A stretch of DNA of 33,811 bases from an uncultured Atopobiaceae bacterium. GTDB taxonomy: Bacteria; Actinomycetota; Coriobacteriia; Coriobacteriales; Atopobiaceae. Shown here one piece after another: positions 9,189 through 17,015 of the stretch (the first letter of the stretch is position 1; the number at the start of each line of letters is the position of its first letter). A program made the translations under genes and the position numbers. The DNA is taken from assembly GCA_947625405.1 (NCBI GenBank), contig CANQOF010000017.1:1-33811 (forward strand). The letters run 5' to 3'. The notes under the pieces were generated by a model. That model had not been told where the DNA came from, made no database searches, and worked only from the letters and a program-made list of their open reading frames with translations.

Positions 9189-9204
9189 GGGAGCGCAGAT
9201 ATCC

Positions 9205-10470
9205 TCACTCGCCTCGCGCGTCTCCACGAACCTTCCATGCCGCGGGCGCGAGCGTCGCGTGGCGCTCCGAAAGCGCACACGGGGGCTTGTAGCTGGGACA
9301 CCCCTCGATATCCACGTACTCGAGCGCCGAGAACCCCTCTTCCACGAGCTCATCGGGATCCAACGCCTCCCAGGCCCTTCGCACGACATCGAGACGCGCG
9401 TGGGTCTCGGGGCGTCGCGGCATGAAGAGCGTGCAGCAATCCGGCGCCTTCTCGCTCGAGAGATCGAAGGTGCCGATCTCTCGAGCGCGATCGATGATCT
9501 CGACCTTATCCGAGCCGATGAGCGGCCGTAGGATGGGAAGCGTTCGCACCGCGTCGTTGGTGGCGCGGATGTTATCGAGCGTCTGCGAGGCCACCTGCCC
9601 TAGGGATTCGCCGGTCACGAGCGCCTTCGCGCCCTCGAGCTCCGCCACTCGCTCGGCAATGGCGATCATCGCCCGCCGATAGAGGATCACGCGAAGATCG
9701 GGCGGGCCCTCGAGCGCCATCTTTCGCTGGATCTCCCCAAAGGGCACCACGTAAAGGCGCCCCACGAGCCCATAGGGCTTAAGCGCTTGGAGGATGTCCT
9801 GGACGAGCCATTCGCTCGCGTCCGAGGTGACGGGCCTCCCCGAGAAATGCACCGGGCATACGCACGCTCCCCTGCGGCCCACCATCCAACTCGCCACAGG
9901 CGAATCGAACCCGCTCGAGAGCAGCGACACGACCTTGCCGGCGGTGCCCACGGGAAGGCCGCCGGCTCCTCGCATCCCCTCGCCGAAGACGTACGATTGG
10001 CCGCCCACGATGTTGACGGTGATCGTCACATCGGGATCGTGCATTTGCACGATCTTCTCGGGAAACGCCGCGCAGAGCGCCGCGCCCACTGATCGGTTGA
10101 TGTCAAGGGTGTGCTCCGCGTAGTCGGTGTTCGACTTCTTCGCGTGGACCTTGAAGGTGCGGAAGTGTTCGCTCTCCCGCATGGCGAGGATGGCCGCTTC
10201 CGCGAACGCCTCCTCGGTGCGCGGCCCTTGCCAGGCGATGGCCACGCGCGCCACGCCCGGCACCTTCGCCGCCGCGGCGGCAATATCGCCCACCTGCGAT
10301 TCATCTTCCGATTCGCAGAGGATCCGGCCTTGGAAGCGCTCGAGCTTCGCAACGCGGAATCCGGAAAGCGCCGCACGGAGGTTCCTCAGGAGCGCGTCCT
10401 CGAAGCGCCGCCTGTTCTTACCCTTGAGGGCGATCTCGTGATAGGAGACGAGGCAGACCTTGCGGGGCAT
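9205..10470 (-). CDS. thiI: tRNA 4-thiouridine synthase ThiI
   Basis: This 421-residue ATP-dependent sulfurtransferase makes s4U at tRNA position 8 and can donate sulfur for thiamine thiazole. An N-terminal ferredoxin-like domain (VSYHEIALKGKNRRRFE) and a THUMP domain (to about residue 165) precede the PP-loop domain, which begins VVSLLSSGFDSPVASW. The P-loop reads SSGFDS (185-190), whereas SGGxDS is usual. EKAPDCCTLFMP near the C-terminal third is the expected conserved region of the AANH domain. There is no C-terminal rhodanese domain, so it is the short ThiI form. The ATG lies 3 nt after the rpoZ stop; no cysteine desulfurase gene is adjacent. Confidence 0.93.
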   Translation of the reverse strand: MPRKVCLVSYHEIALKGKNRRRFEDALLRNLRAALSGFRVAKLERFQGRILCESEDESQVGDIAAAAAKVPGVARVAIAWQGPRTEEAFAEAAILAMRESEHFRTFKVHAKKSNTDYAEHTLDINRSVGAALCAAFPEKIVQMHDPDVTITVNIVGGQSYVFGEGMRGAGGLPVGTAGKVVSLLSSGFDSPVASWMVGRRGACVCPVHFSGRPVTSDASEWLVQDILQALKPYGLVGRLYVVPFGEIQRKMALEGPPDLRVILYRRAMIAIAERVAELEGAKALVTGESLGQVASQTLDNIRATNDAVRTLPILRPLIGSDKVEIIDRAREIGTFDLSSEKAPDCCTLFMPRRPETHARLDVVRRAWEALDPDELVEEGFSALEYVDIEGCPSYKPPCALSERHATLAPAAWKVRGDARGE

Positions 10471-10473
10471 CGA

Positions 10474-10755
10474 TCAGTCGCTCTGATCGCCGTGAGCGAG
10501 GTCTTTTTCGAAGTCGCTCTTGTCGTAGCTCAGCGTGCCGTCGCCGATCTCCTTCATCGCGATGGAGATGGGGTCTTCCCCGCTGATGATCGCCGTCACG
10601 TCCTCGAAGCCCTGCGCGTCGGCAACGCGAAGGCGCTGGCCGTGGAGCATGTTGTTGATGTCCGCCGCGCGCTTGGACGCGATTGAACAGAGGAGGAACG
10701 GGTTCTCCTCGGTCTTCGAAAGCAGCTCATCGATATCGGGCGTCATGGCGTCCAT
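10474..10755 (-). CDS. rpoZ: RNA polymerase omega subunit
   Basis: This 93-residue protein assists folding and assembly of the beta' subunit. It shows the omega-family core NPFLLCSIASKRAADINNML followed by a variable C-terminal tail. The start is an ATG at 10755 with AAAGGA as ribosome-binding site; a second ATG lies three codons in (10746). Its position directly after gmk is the standard bacterial arrangement and supports the call. The length is normal for actinobacteria. Confidence 0.93.
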   Translation of the reverse strand: MDAMTPDIDELLSKTEENPFLLCSIASKRAADINNMLHGQRLRVADAQGFEDVTAIISGEDPISIAMKEIGDGTLSYDKSDFEKDLAHGDQSD

Positions 10756-10777
10756 GGGATTCCTTTCAAGCCTGTGT

Positions 10778-11335
10778 TCAAGCCTGCGCAATGCAACGCG
10801 CGAGCTCCTCGGCCGCGCGATCGGCGCCGTCGTTCAAGATCCGCACATCATAGAGCGGTGCCATCTCCATCTCGCCCTTCGCGTTCGCGAGGCGGCGCTC
10901 GATCTCGAGCGGCGTTTCCGTGCCCCTTGCCTTGAGCCTTCGCGCGAGCTCCTCCATCGAGGGTGGCTCGATGAAGATGAGCAACGCGTCGGGCCGCTTT
11001 TCGCGAATGGCGATGCCACCTTGCACGTCGATCTCGAGGATGATGGGATGGCCCTCGGCGAGGACCGTTTCCACTTGCTCCTCGGGCGTGCCATAGGAGG
11101 CACCGTGCACCTTTGCCCATTCGAGCAAGGCACCAGAAGAGACGAGACCCCGAAAGGTCTCGTCATCAACGAAGTGGTAGTCAATCCCGTCCCTCTCGCC
11201 GGGGCGCGGAGCGCGAGTGGTGCACGAAACACTATGCACGACCTCGGGATGGGCGGCAATCACCTTGTTGACCAAGGTGCCCTTTCCCACCCCGCTCGGC
11301 CCGGAGACGACGACGAGACGAGGAGGAAGCGGCAC
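10778..11335 (-). CDS. gmk: Guanylate kinase
   Basis: This 185-residue enzyme phosphorylates GMP to GDP with ATP. The P-loop is SGPSGVGKGT (11-20). The GMP-binding segment includes SCTTRAPRPGERDGIDYHF, and LEIDVQGG follows, all typical of Gmk. The GTG start at 11335 shares one base with the mihF TAG stop (TAGTG), so translation is probably coupled. mIHF-Gmk-RpoZ is a conserved actinobacterial trio, known for example from Streptomyces. Confidence 0.97.
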   Translation of the reverse strand: MPLPPRLVVVSGPSGVGKGTLVNKVIAAHPEVVHSVSCTTRAPRPGERDGIDYHFVDDETFRGLVSSGALLEWAKVHGASYGTPEEQVETVLAEGHPIILEIDVQGGIAIREKRPDALLIFIEPPSMEELARRLKARGTETPLEIERRLANAKGEMEMAPLYDVRILNDGADRAAEELARCIAQA

Positions 11336-11643
11336 TACTTGGTGAGGAGCTCGATCAGGTGCTCGCGCTGACGCTCGCCGAGACCCTGCACGCGACGCTT
11401 GGCGGAGATGCCGAGCTCATCCATCACCTTGGCGGCCTTTGCCTTGCCATAGCCGGGGAGAGACTCGATGAGGGCGCGGACGGGCATGCGCTGCGCGGCG
11501 GGATCGTCGGACTTCAGGACCTCTTCGAGAGTAACCTTCCCCTCCTTGATCTTCTCACGAAGTTCAGCGCGAGCATGACGCGCGGCGGCGGCTTTCTTCA
11601 GGTTCTCTGCGCGCTGTTCCTCAGAGAGCTTGGGAAGTGGCAT
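11335..11643 (-). CDS. mihF: Actinobacterial integration host factor (mIHF/sIHF)
   Basis: This 102-residue nucleoid-associated protein is unrelated in sequence to the E. coli IHF/HU family. The N-terminal half is a long charged helix (LSEEQRAENLKKAAAARHAR). The C-terminal half has the helix-two-turn-helix/H2TH-like DNA-binding region with ALIESLPGYGKAKAAKVMDE and ISAKRRVQGLGERQRE, the signature of mIHF/sIHF. Homologues bend DNA and affect phage integration, supercoiling and development. GAGGAG lies 5 nt before the ATG. The 93-nt gap to pyrE holds several inverted repeats. It is the best single marker in the window for Actinomycetota. Confidence 0.95.
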   Translation of the reverse strand: MPLPKLSEEQRAENLKKAAAARHARAELREKIKEGKVTLEEVLKSDDPAAQRMPVRALIESLPGYGKAKAAKVMDELGISAKRRVQGLGERQREHLIELLTK

Positions 11644-11666
11644 GGTTTCTCCTCACATCGTTCGAA

Positions 11667-11746
11667 CAGGCGTGTGCGGCCTGCGTCGTGGGCAAAGGCT
11701 TTTCTTTGCCCCGCTACTTTGGCATTGAAGCGCTTGCTATGCAAGC
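11667..11746 (-). repeat. Cluster of inverted repeats in the mihF leader
   Basis: There are three stems within 80 bp: CAGGC/GCCTG (11667-11671 with 11679-11683), a perfect 8-bp GGGCAAAG/CTTTGCCC with a 6-nt loop (11690-11711), and GCTTGC/GCAAGC with a 3-nt loop (11732-11746), the last running over the pyrE stop codon. None is followed by a T-run, so they are not standard terminators. They may be mRNA leader structure or binding sites. I see only weak -35/-10 candidates here. Confidence 0.45.
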
Positions 11747-12324
11747 TTTCGGGAGCCGGGCGCCTCGCTTTTTAACCCTTGGGCGCAAAGCGGACAATCC
11801 TCGGGAGCCCATGATTCGATGGCAAGGGCGAGGAGCGGATAGAACGGTGCGTCGAAGAGCCGATCCGTCTTGCGGTCGATGAGCGAGACGACGCCCACGA
11901 CCTCGGCTCCCGCCGCCTCTACGAGGTCTGAGACCTCCTTCACGCTGCCCCCCGTGGTGACGACGTCCTCGGCGACGATCACGCGGTCTTCGGGGGCGAT
12001 GGTGAAGTTTCGACGAAGGGTCATCTTCCCGTCCTGCCGCTCGGCGAAGATGAAATCGCGATCGAGGGCGAGCCCGAGGGCAAACCCGAAGGTGATGCCT
12101 CCCACCGCCGGGGAGACGACGAGCGTGGCGGCTTCCCGCACCTCCTCGGGAAGGCGGGAGACCGCCTCCTCCGCGAGCATGAGCGTCGTCTTGGGACTGC
12201 GCATGAGCTGGGCGCATTGCACGTAGCGGTTCGAGTGGCGCCCGCTCGTGAGCGTGAAGTGCCCGGTGCGCAGCGCTCCGGTCTCCTCGAGGATGGCGAG
12301 GATATCGGCATCGGTGAGAGCCAT
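11737..12324 (-). CDS. pyrE: Orotate phosphoribosyltransferase
   Basis: This 195-residue enzyme joins orotate to PRPP to give OMP, the fifth step of UMP synthesis. The PRPP-binding motif is VIVAEDVVTTGGSV (about 115-128), and an N-terminal HFTLTSGRHSNRYVQC segment is typical of the longer, Gram-positive-type PyrE. The C-terminus contains WAPEDCPLC, seen in related PyrE proteins. It is the last gene of the pyr operon, 54 nt after pyrF, with AAGGAG 6 nt before its ATG. The stop codon lies inside a small palindrome. Confidence 0.96.
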   Translation of the reverse strand: MALTDADILAILEETGALRTGHFTLTSGRHSNRYVQCAQLMRSPKTTLMLAEEAVSRLPEEVREAATLVVSPAVGGITFGFALGLALDRDFIFAERQDGKMTLRRNFTIAPEDRVIVAEDVVTTGGSVKEVSDLVEAAGAEVVGVVSLIDRKTDRLFDAPFYPLLALAIESWAPEDCPLCAQGLKSEAPGSRKLA

Positions 12325-12378
12325 GTCTTCTCCTTATCGAATGGTGCCTATGGGTTCGCGACGAGCCTTGGGGGGGAA

Positions 12379-13098
12379 TCATCTCTCCTCGCAAAGCTCC
12401 CGGATGATCGCATCGAAGGCCGCGCAGGGATCCTCTGCCGCCATGATCGGCCTCCCGATCACGAGCTTGGAGGCTCCGCGTGAGATCGCCGCCGAGGGCG
12501 TGGCCGTTCGTCTCTGATCTCCCTTCGCGGCACCCGCGGGGCGCACCCCGGGGCAGATGAGGAGCGCGTCGGGGCCCAGGAGCTCCCTGAGATGGCCGAC
12601 CTCCTCGGGCGAGCAGACGAGGCCGTTCGCCCCGTTTCCGAGCGCGAGCCGCGCGAGTCGCTCGACTTCGCTCCCCACGGCGTCCCCCACGCCGATGGAA
12701 TCCAAGGTGTCTTGGTTCATGGAGGTGAGGACGGTGATCGCGATGAGCTTCGCGGGATCTCCCTCCCCAAGCGAGGCCACCCCGCGAGCGGCCGCGGCGA
12801 CCATCTCCGCGCCTCCGAGCGCGTGAAGGGAGACGAGATCGGCCCCGCTTTGCGCTGCGGCCCTTGCCGCCCCCTCCACCTGGAAGGGGATGTCGAAGAG
12901 CTTGAGGTCGAGGAAGACCTTGAGCCCCCTCTCCTTCAAGGCGGCCACGATGCTCGGGCCCTCTTGGTAGTAGAGCGTCATGCCGACCTTCGCCCACTCA
13001 AGGCGTCCCTCGAGCCGGCCCGTGATTTCGAGCGCGCGGTCCTTCGCGCAGTCAAGGGCGAGGATGATCGCCTCGGCGGCGTCGTGGGTACTCAGCAT
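12379..13098 (-). CDS. pyrF: Orotidine 5'-phosphate decarboxylase
   Basis: This 239-residue TIM-barrel enzyme decarboxylates OMP to UMP, the last step of the pathway. The catalytic DxKxxDI motif is DLKLFDIP (D64, K66, D69). LALDCAKD near the N-terminus and ICPGVRPAG followed by RRTATPSAAISRGAS (phosphate-binding loop) match the type I bacterial family. The ATG at 13098 overlaps the pyrD end by 7 nt, so I start there; the frame is open upstream but runs into pyrD. Confidence 0.97.
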   Translation of the reverse strand: MLSTHDAAEAIILALDCAKDRALEITGRLEGRLEWAKVGMTLYYQEGPSIVAALKERGLKVFLDLKLFDIPFQVEGAARAAAQSGADLVSLHALGGAEMVAAAARGVASLGEGDPAKLIAITVLTSMNQDTLDSIGVGDAVGSEVERLARLALGNGANGLVCSPEEVGHLRELLGPDALLICPGVRPAGAAKGDQRRTATPSAAISRGASKLVIGRPIMAAEDPCAAFDAIIRELCEER

Positions 13099-14012
13099 AC
13101 GAGCGCTCCTCTGAGGTCGTTGATGTCGCGTACGCCCTGCTCCTCCACCCACGCCTCAAGCTCGGCGAGGATGCGAGGCGCGCAATCGGGCTCGAATAGG
13201 TTCTGCGAACCGATGGAGACGGCGGTGGCGCCCGCGAGGATGAACTCGGCCACGTCCTCGCCCGTCTGGACGCCGCCCACCCCGCAGAGGGGGATCGAGA
13301 CGGCTTGGGCGGCCTCCCAGACCATGCGCACGGCGATCGGGTGGCAAAGAGGCCCCGAAAGCCCTCCCGTGGGCTTTGAGAGCTTCGAGCGGCGCGTGTG
13401 TACGTCGATCGCCATGCCCGGGATGGAGTTGATGAGCGTGAGCGCGTCGGCGCCCTCGGCCTCGAGCGCCCTCGCGATCTCGCCCACGCGAGCCGGAGCC
13501 ATCTTCACGAGGAGCGGACGCGTGGTGCGCGGTCGCACCGCGCGGATGACCTCGGCCGCGCCCGCGGGAGTCGAACCCATGGCGATGCCGCCGCACGCGA
13601 TGTTCGGGCACGAGATGTTGATCTCGAGGCCGGAGGCGAAGGGCGCGAGCTCCTCGAAGAGCTCAACCGCGGCCACGTACTCGTCGACGGAGTGCCCCGC
13701 CACCTGGCAGATCACCGCGCAGTCGTGGTCCCTGAGGCCTTGGAGATAGTCCCCGCATTGCGCGACAAGGCCTCGCACGCCGGGGTTTTGCAAGCCCACG
13801 GAGTTGATCATGCCGCCATAGACGTCCGCCATGCGCGGCTGGTCGTTGCCATCCCACGGCTCGGCCGCGCACCCCTTGGTGGTGATGGCGCCAAGACACG
13901 AGACATCGTAGAAGCCCTCGAATTGCCAGCCGAACCCGAAGGTGCCCGAGGCGGTGTTGAGGGGGTTCTTCATGGGAATTCCGCCGAGGTTCACGGCAAG
14001 GGAAGCGCTCAT
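13092..14012 (-). CDS. pyrD: Dihydroorotate dehydrogenase, class 1B catalytic subunit
   Basis: This 306-residue FMN enzyme oxidises dihydroorotate to orotate. The class 1 catalytic cysteine is in LEINISCPNIACGG (C135). NPLNTASGTFGFG and INSVGLQNPG are typical of class 1B, and the partner pyrK lies immediately upstream, so the electron acceptor is NAD+ through PyrK. This cytosolic, quinone-independent type suits an anaerobe. The ATG overlaps the pyrK stop as ATGA. Confidence 0.97.
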   Translation of the reverse strand: MSASLAVNLGGIPMKNPLNTASGTFGFGWQFEGFYDVSCLGAITTKGCAAEPWDGNDQPRMADVYGGMINSVGLQNPGVRGLVAQCGDYLQGLRDHDCAVICQVAGHSVDEYVAAVELFEELAPFASGLEINISCPNIACGGIAMGSTPAGAAEVIRAVRPRTTRPLLVKMAPARVGEIARALEAEGADALTLINSIPGMAIDVHTRRSKLSKPTGGLSGPLCHPIAVRMVWEAAQAVSIPLCGVGGVQTGEDVAEFILAGATAVSIGSQNLFEPDCAPRILAELEAWVEEQGVRDINDLRGALVC

Positions 14013-14809
14013 GGGAAAACCACCTCCGAGGCGTCAAAGACGGGGCCATCCATGCAGGCGCCCTTCATCCCCCGTACCGTCTTCACGGCGCAGGTGGAGC
14101 ACGCGCCGAAGCCGCAGGCCATCGTGCGCTCGAGCGAAACCTCGCAGGGAACGCCCCCCTCGATCGCGCGCGCGGAGACGGCCTTCATGAGCGGCTCCGG
14201 CCCGCACACGAGCACGAGGTCGTAGTCGCGTTTCGCGAGAAGCTCGAGCGCGGGAACGCTCGCAAAGCCCTTCTCGCCCGCGCTCCCGTCATCGGTTGAG
14301 GTGATGATCTCCCCGCTCACGCGCGCCTTGAGCTCGTCGATCCCCCAGAGGAGGTCCTTCGTGCGCGCTCCCACCACCACGTCGGCGGCAATACCCGCCG
14401 CAGCGCAGGCGAGTGCGGCGGCGAAAATGGGGACGGTGCCCGTCCCCCCCGCGACGAGGAGCGCACGCGTGGCGTCCTCGGGGATGCGCCAACCGTTTCC
14501 CAGCGGGCCGAGGACGCTGAGCGTGCTTCCCGCTTCCACGCGAGAGAGCTGGGCCGTCCCCGGCCCGATGAGCGCGTAGACGAGCTCGATCGTGCCGGCG
14601 TCGTCGTCGGTTTGCGTGAAGGAGAGCGGGATTCGGGTGAGTTGGCGAGGCTGCCCCGGCACCGCCACGTTCACGAACTGTCCCGCGCGCAGCATGCGCG
14701 CGAGCTCGCCAACCTCGAGAACGATGCGGTGGATCTCGCCAGAAACGAGCTCGTTTGCCACCACGCGCGCATCGAAGAGGCGCCCCTTGTTCGGTGTCGG
14801 AATGGGCAT
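14009..14809 (-). CDS. pyrK: Dihydroorotate dehydrogenase electron-transfer subunit
   Basis: This 266-residue FAD/[2Fe-2S] partner of PyrD carries electrons from FMN to NAD+. A ferredoxin-reductase-like FAD domain (about 8-105), an NAD domain starting at VAGGTGTVPI and a C-terminal [2Fe-2S] site are visible. The cluster ligands are C232-x4-C237-x2-C240-x11-C252 (ACGFGACSTCAV), the normal PyrK pattern. The flavin motif reads RIPLSF where RPxS is usual, and the nucleotide loop reads GGTGTVP where GGIGxxP is usual. The ATG follows the pyrC TAG directly. Confidence 0.95.
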   Translation of the reverse strand: MPIPTPNKGRLFDARVVANELVSGEIHRIVLEVGELARMLRAGQFVNVAVPGQPRQLTRIPLSFTQTDDDAGTIELVYALIGPGTAQLSRVEAGSTLSVLGPLGNGWRIPEDATRALLVAGGTGTVPIFAAALACAAAGIAADVVVGARTKDLLWGIDELKARVSGEIITSTDDGSAGEKGFASVPALELLAKRDYDLVLVCGPEPLMKAVSARAIEGGVPCEVSLERTMACGFGACSTCAVKTVRGMKGACMDGPVFDASEVVFP

Positions 14810-16093
14810 CTACGCCACCTTCCCGGCTTTGAGCACATGGCGCCCCGAGACGAAGAGATCGACGGCGCGCCCGGTGAGGTGCGCTCCGAGGAATGCGGAG
14901 TTCGTGGACTTGCTCTCGAGGAAGCCCCTGTCCACGACGACCTTCGCCTCGGGATCGATGAGCGTGAGGTCGGCCTTCTTCCCCGCCTCGATCGTCACGG
15001 GGTCGAGGCGAAGGATCTTACGCGGGGAGATCGCCATGGCTTCCACGAGGCGCGCCCATGAGAGGCGACCCGGCCCCACGAGGTTCGTGATCATGAGCGG
15101 AAGCGAGGTCTCGAGGCCGATGGTGCCGAAGGCCGCGATCTCGAACTCGCAGTCCTTCTCGTGCTTGGCGTGGGGCGCGTGGTCGGTTACCACGCAGTCG
15201 ATCGAGCCGTCGATGAGGCCCTCGATGAGCGCCACCGCGTCATCGGGCGTCCTCAATGGCGGGTTCATCTTGAGGTTCGTCTGATAGGCGTCGGTGATGT
15301 CCTCCTCCGTGAGGAAGAGGTGGTGCGGAGTCACCTCGCACGTCACGGGCAGGCCGTCCGCCTTCGCCGCGCGTACGAGCTCAAGCGAGCGCGCCGTGGA
15401 GATGTGCGCCACGTGGAGAGGGCATCCCGTGATCCTGCAGAGTTCGATGTCGCGCATGATCTCGAGCTCCTCGCCGAGCGCCGGCCAGCCGAACATGCCG
15501 AGGCGCGTGGAGGCGCGACCCTCGTTGATGACGCCGTTCTTCGTGAGGGATTCCACCTCGGAGTGCGCGATGACCACGCGATCGAACTGCGAGACGTAGG
15601 CCATGCAGGTGCGCATCATGCCCGCGCTCTGCACGCCATGGCCATCGTCGGAAAAGCCCACGGCCCCCGCCTCGGTCATGTCGCCGATCTCCGCGAGCGC
15701 CTCGCCCTTCTCGCCTCGCGTGAGCGCGCCGATCGGACGGACCCGCGTTTTCTTCTCTTCGATGCCCCGATCGATCTGGTAGCGCACGGACGTGCCCGTG
15801 TCGGTCACCGGGTCGGTGTTGGGCATCGTGGCGACGTCCGTGAAGCCGCCCTTCGCCGCGGCGCGCACGCCCGAGGCGATGTCCTCCTTGTATTCGAAGC
15901 CGGGATCGCGGAAGTGCACGTGCATGTCGACGAGCCCGGGGACGAGGATCTTCCTGGCTCCCGCGACCACCTCCTCGTCACCCGCGCTGAGGCCCTTGCC
16001 CACCTCCGCGATGCGCTTGCCCTCGATGCGCACGTCGAGCACCTCGTCGAGCCCGATGGCGGGATCGATGGCGCGCACGTCTTTAACGAGCAT
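14810..16093 (-). CDS. pyrC: Dihydroorotase, class I
   Basis: This 427-residue amidohydrolase cyclises carbamoyl aspartate to dihydroorotate. The zinc ligands are visible in LVDMHVHFRDPG (H58, H60), the substrate region in ATMPNTDPVTD, and later metal ligands in VIAHSE, LHVAHISTA and VVTDHAPH. It belongs to the long Gram-positive PyrC type. A TTG further upstream (16108) is possible, but GGAGGT (16106-16101) lies 8 nt before the ATG at 16093, so I start there; this overlaps the pyrB end by 11 nt. Confidence 0.96.
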   Translation of the reverse strand: MLVKDVRAIDPAIGLDEVLDVRIEGKRIAEVGKGLSAGDEEVVAGARKILVPGLVDMHVHFRDPGFEYKEDIASGVRAAAKGGFTDVATMPNTDPVTDTGTSVRYQIDRGIEEKKTRVRPIGALTRGEKGEALAEIGDMTEAGAVGFSDDGHGVQSAGMMRTCMAYVSQFDRVVIAHSEVESLTKNGVINEGRASTRLGMFGWPALGEELEIMRDIELCRITGCPLHVAHISTARSLELVRAAKADGLPVTCEVTPHHLFLTEEDITDAYQTNLKMNPPLRTPDDAVALIEGLIDGSIDCVVTDHAPHAKHEKDCEFEIAAFGTIGLETSLPLMITNLVGPGRLSWARLVEAMAISPRKILRLDPVTIEAGKKADLTLIDPEAKVVVDRGFLESKSTNSAFLGAHLTGRAVDLFVSGRHVLKAGKVA

Positions 16094-17015
16094 CGTTTTC
16101 ACCTCCAAGCAGGAGATACATCGCCGCCATGCGCGTGGCGACGCCCGCCGTCACCTGGTCGAGCACCTTCGCCTGCGGCGAATCGGCCACCTCGTGCATG
16201 ATCTCCATGCCGCGGTTCATCGGGCCCGGATGGCAGATGATCGATCCGGGACGCATGAGGCTCCTCCGGCGCTCATCGAGCCCGAAGAGGCGGTTGTACT
16301 CGCGCTTCGAGGGGATGGCCGCGCCGCCCATGCGCTCGAGCTGCACGCGGAGGAGATAGACCACGTCGACCTCGGGGATGACCGCGTCGAGGTCAGCCGT
16401 CTGCTCCACGCCCCAATACGCGGGATCCGCCACCTGGAAGGTCGGCGGCCCCACGAGGATCGGAGTGGCCCCCATGGTCTTCAGCGCGGGCACGAGCGAG
16501 CCGGCGACGCGACTGTGCGAGAGGTCGCCGACGATGGCGACCTTGAGAGAATCGAGATGGCCGAAATGCTCGCGGATCGTGTAGAGGTCGAGCATGGCCT
16601 GGGTGGGATGCTGGTGCTTGCCGTCTCCCGCGTTGATCACCACGGCATCGGTGTTCTCCGTGATGAGGTGCGGGGTGCCCGCGAGCGAGGCGCGGCACAC
16701 GAACATGTCCACGTTCATCGCGCTGATCGTCTGGATCGTGTCGGCGAGGCTCTCGCCCTTCACGACGCTCGAGGTGGAGCCGCCCATGTTGAGCGAGTCG
16801 GCGGAGAGGCGCTTCTCCGCGAGCTCGAACGACGAGCGCGTGCGCGTGGAGGGCTCCAGGAAGAGATTCACGATCGTGCGTCCGCGAAGGGCGGGCACTT
16901 TCTTGATCGCGCGGCTGTTCACCTCGGCAAACGAACGACCCGTATCGAGAATCTGCGTGATGTCGTCGGCGGTGAGGCTCGTCGTGTCGAGGAGGTGCTT
17001 CACGGATAGCGCCAT
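16083..17015 (-). CDS. pyrB: Aspartate carbamoyltransferase catalytic subunit
   Basis: This 310-residue enzyme condenses carbamoyl phosphate with aspartate. The carbamoyl-phosphate loop is FLEPSTRTRSSFE (S56-R60), and NAGDGKHQHPTQAMLD and LVGPPTF match the family. No pyrI regulatory gene is present, as in Gram-positive unregulated ATCases. The ATG follows the pyrR TAG directly. carA/carB are not in the operon, so carbamoyl phosphate must be made by genes elsewhere. Confidence 0.97.
   Translation of the reverse strand: MALSVKHLLDTTSLTADDITQILDTGRSFAEVNSRAIKKVPALRGRTIVNLFLEPSTRTRSSFELAEKRLSADSLNMGGSTSSVVKGESLADTIQTISAMNVDMFVCRASLAGTPHLITENTDAVVINAGDGKHQHPTQAMLDLYTIREHFGHLDSLKVAIVGDLSHSRVAGSLVPALKTMGATPILVGPPTFQVADPAYWGVEQTADLDAVIPEVDVVYLLRVQLERMGGAAIPSKREYNRLFGLDERRRSLMRPGSIICHPGPMNRGMEIMHEVADSPQAKVLDQVTAGVATRMAAMYLLLGGENDAR

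Noticed and set aside
9041-9204. A promoter or G-quadruplex in the thiI-comEA gap
   Set aside because: There are only two G-runs of 4-5, and no -35/-10 pair of acceptable spacing is visible.
15161-16201. A 346-codon plus-strand frame
   Set aside because: It is antisense to pyrC/pyrB, with no motifs and no ribosome-binding site.
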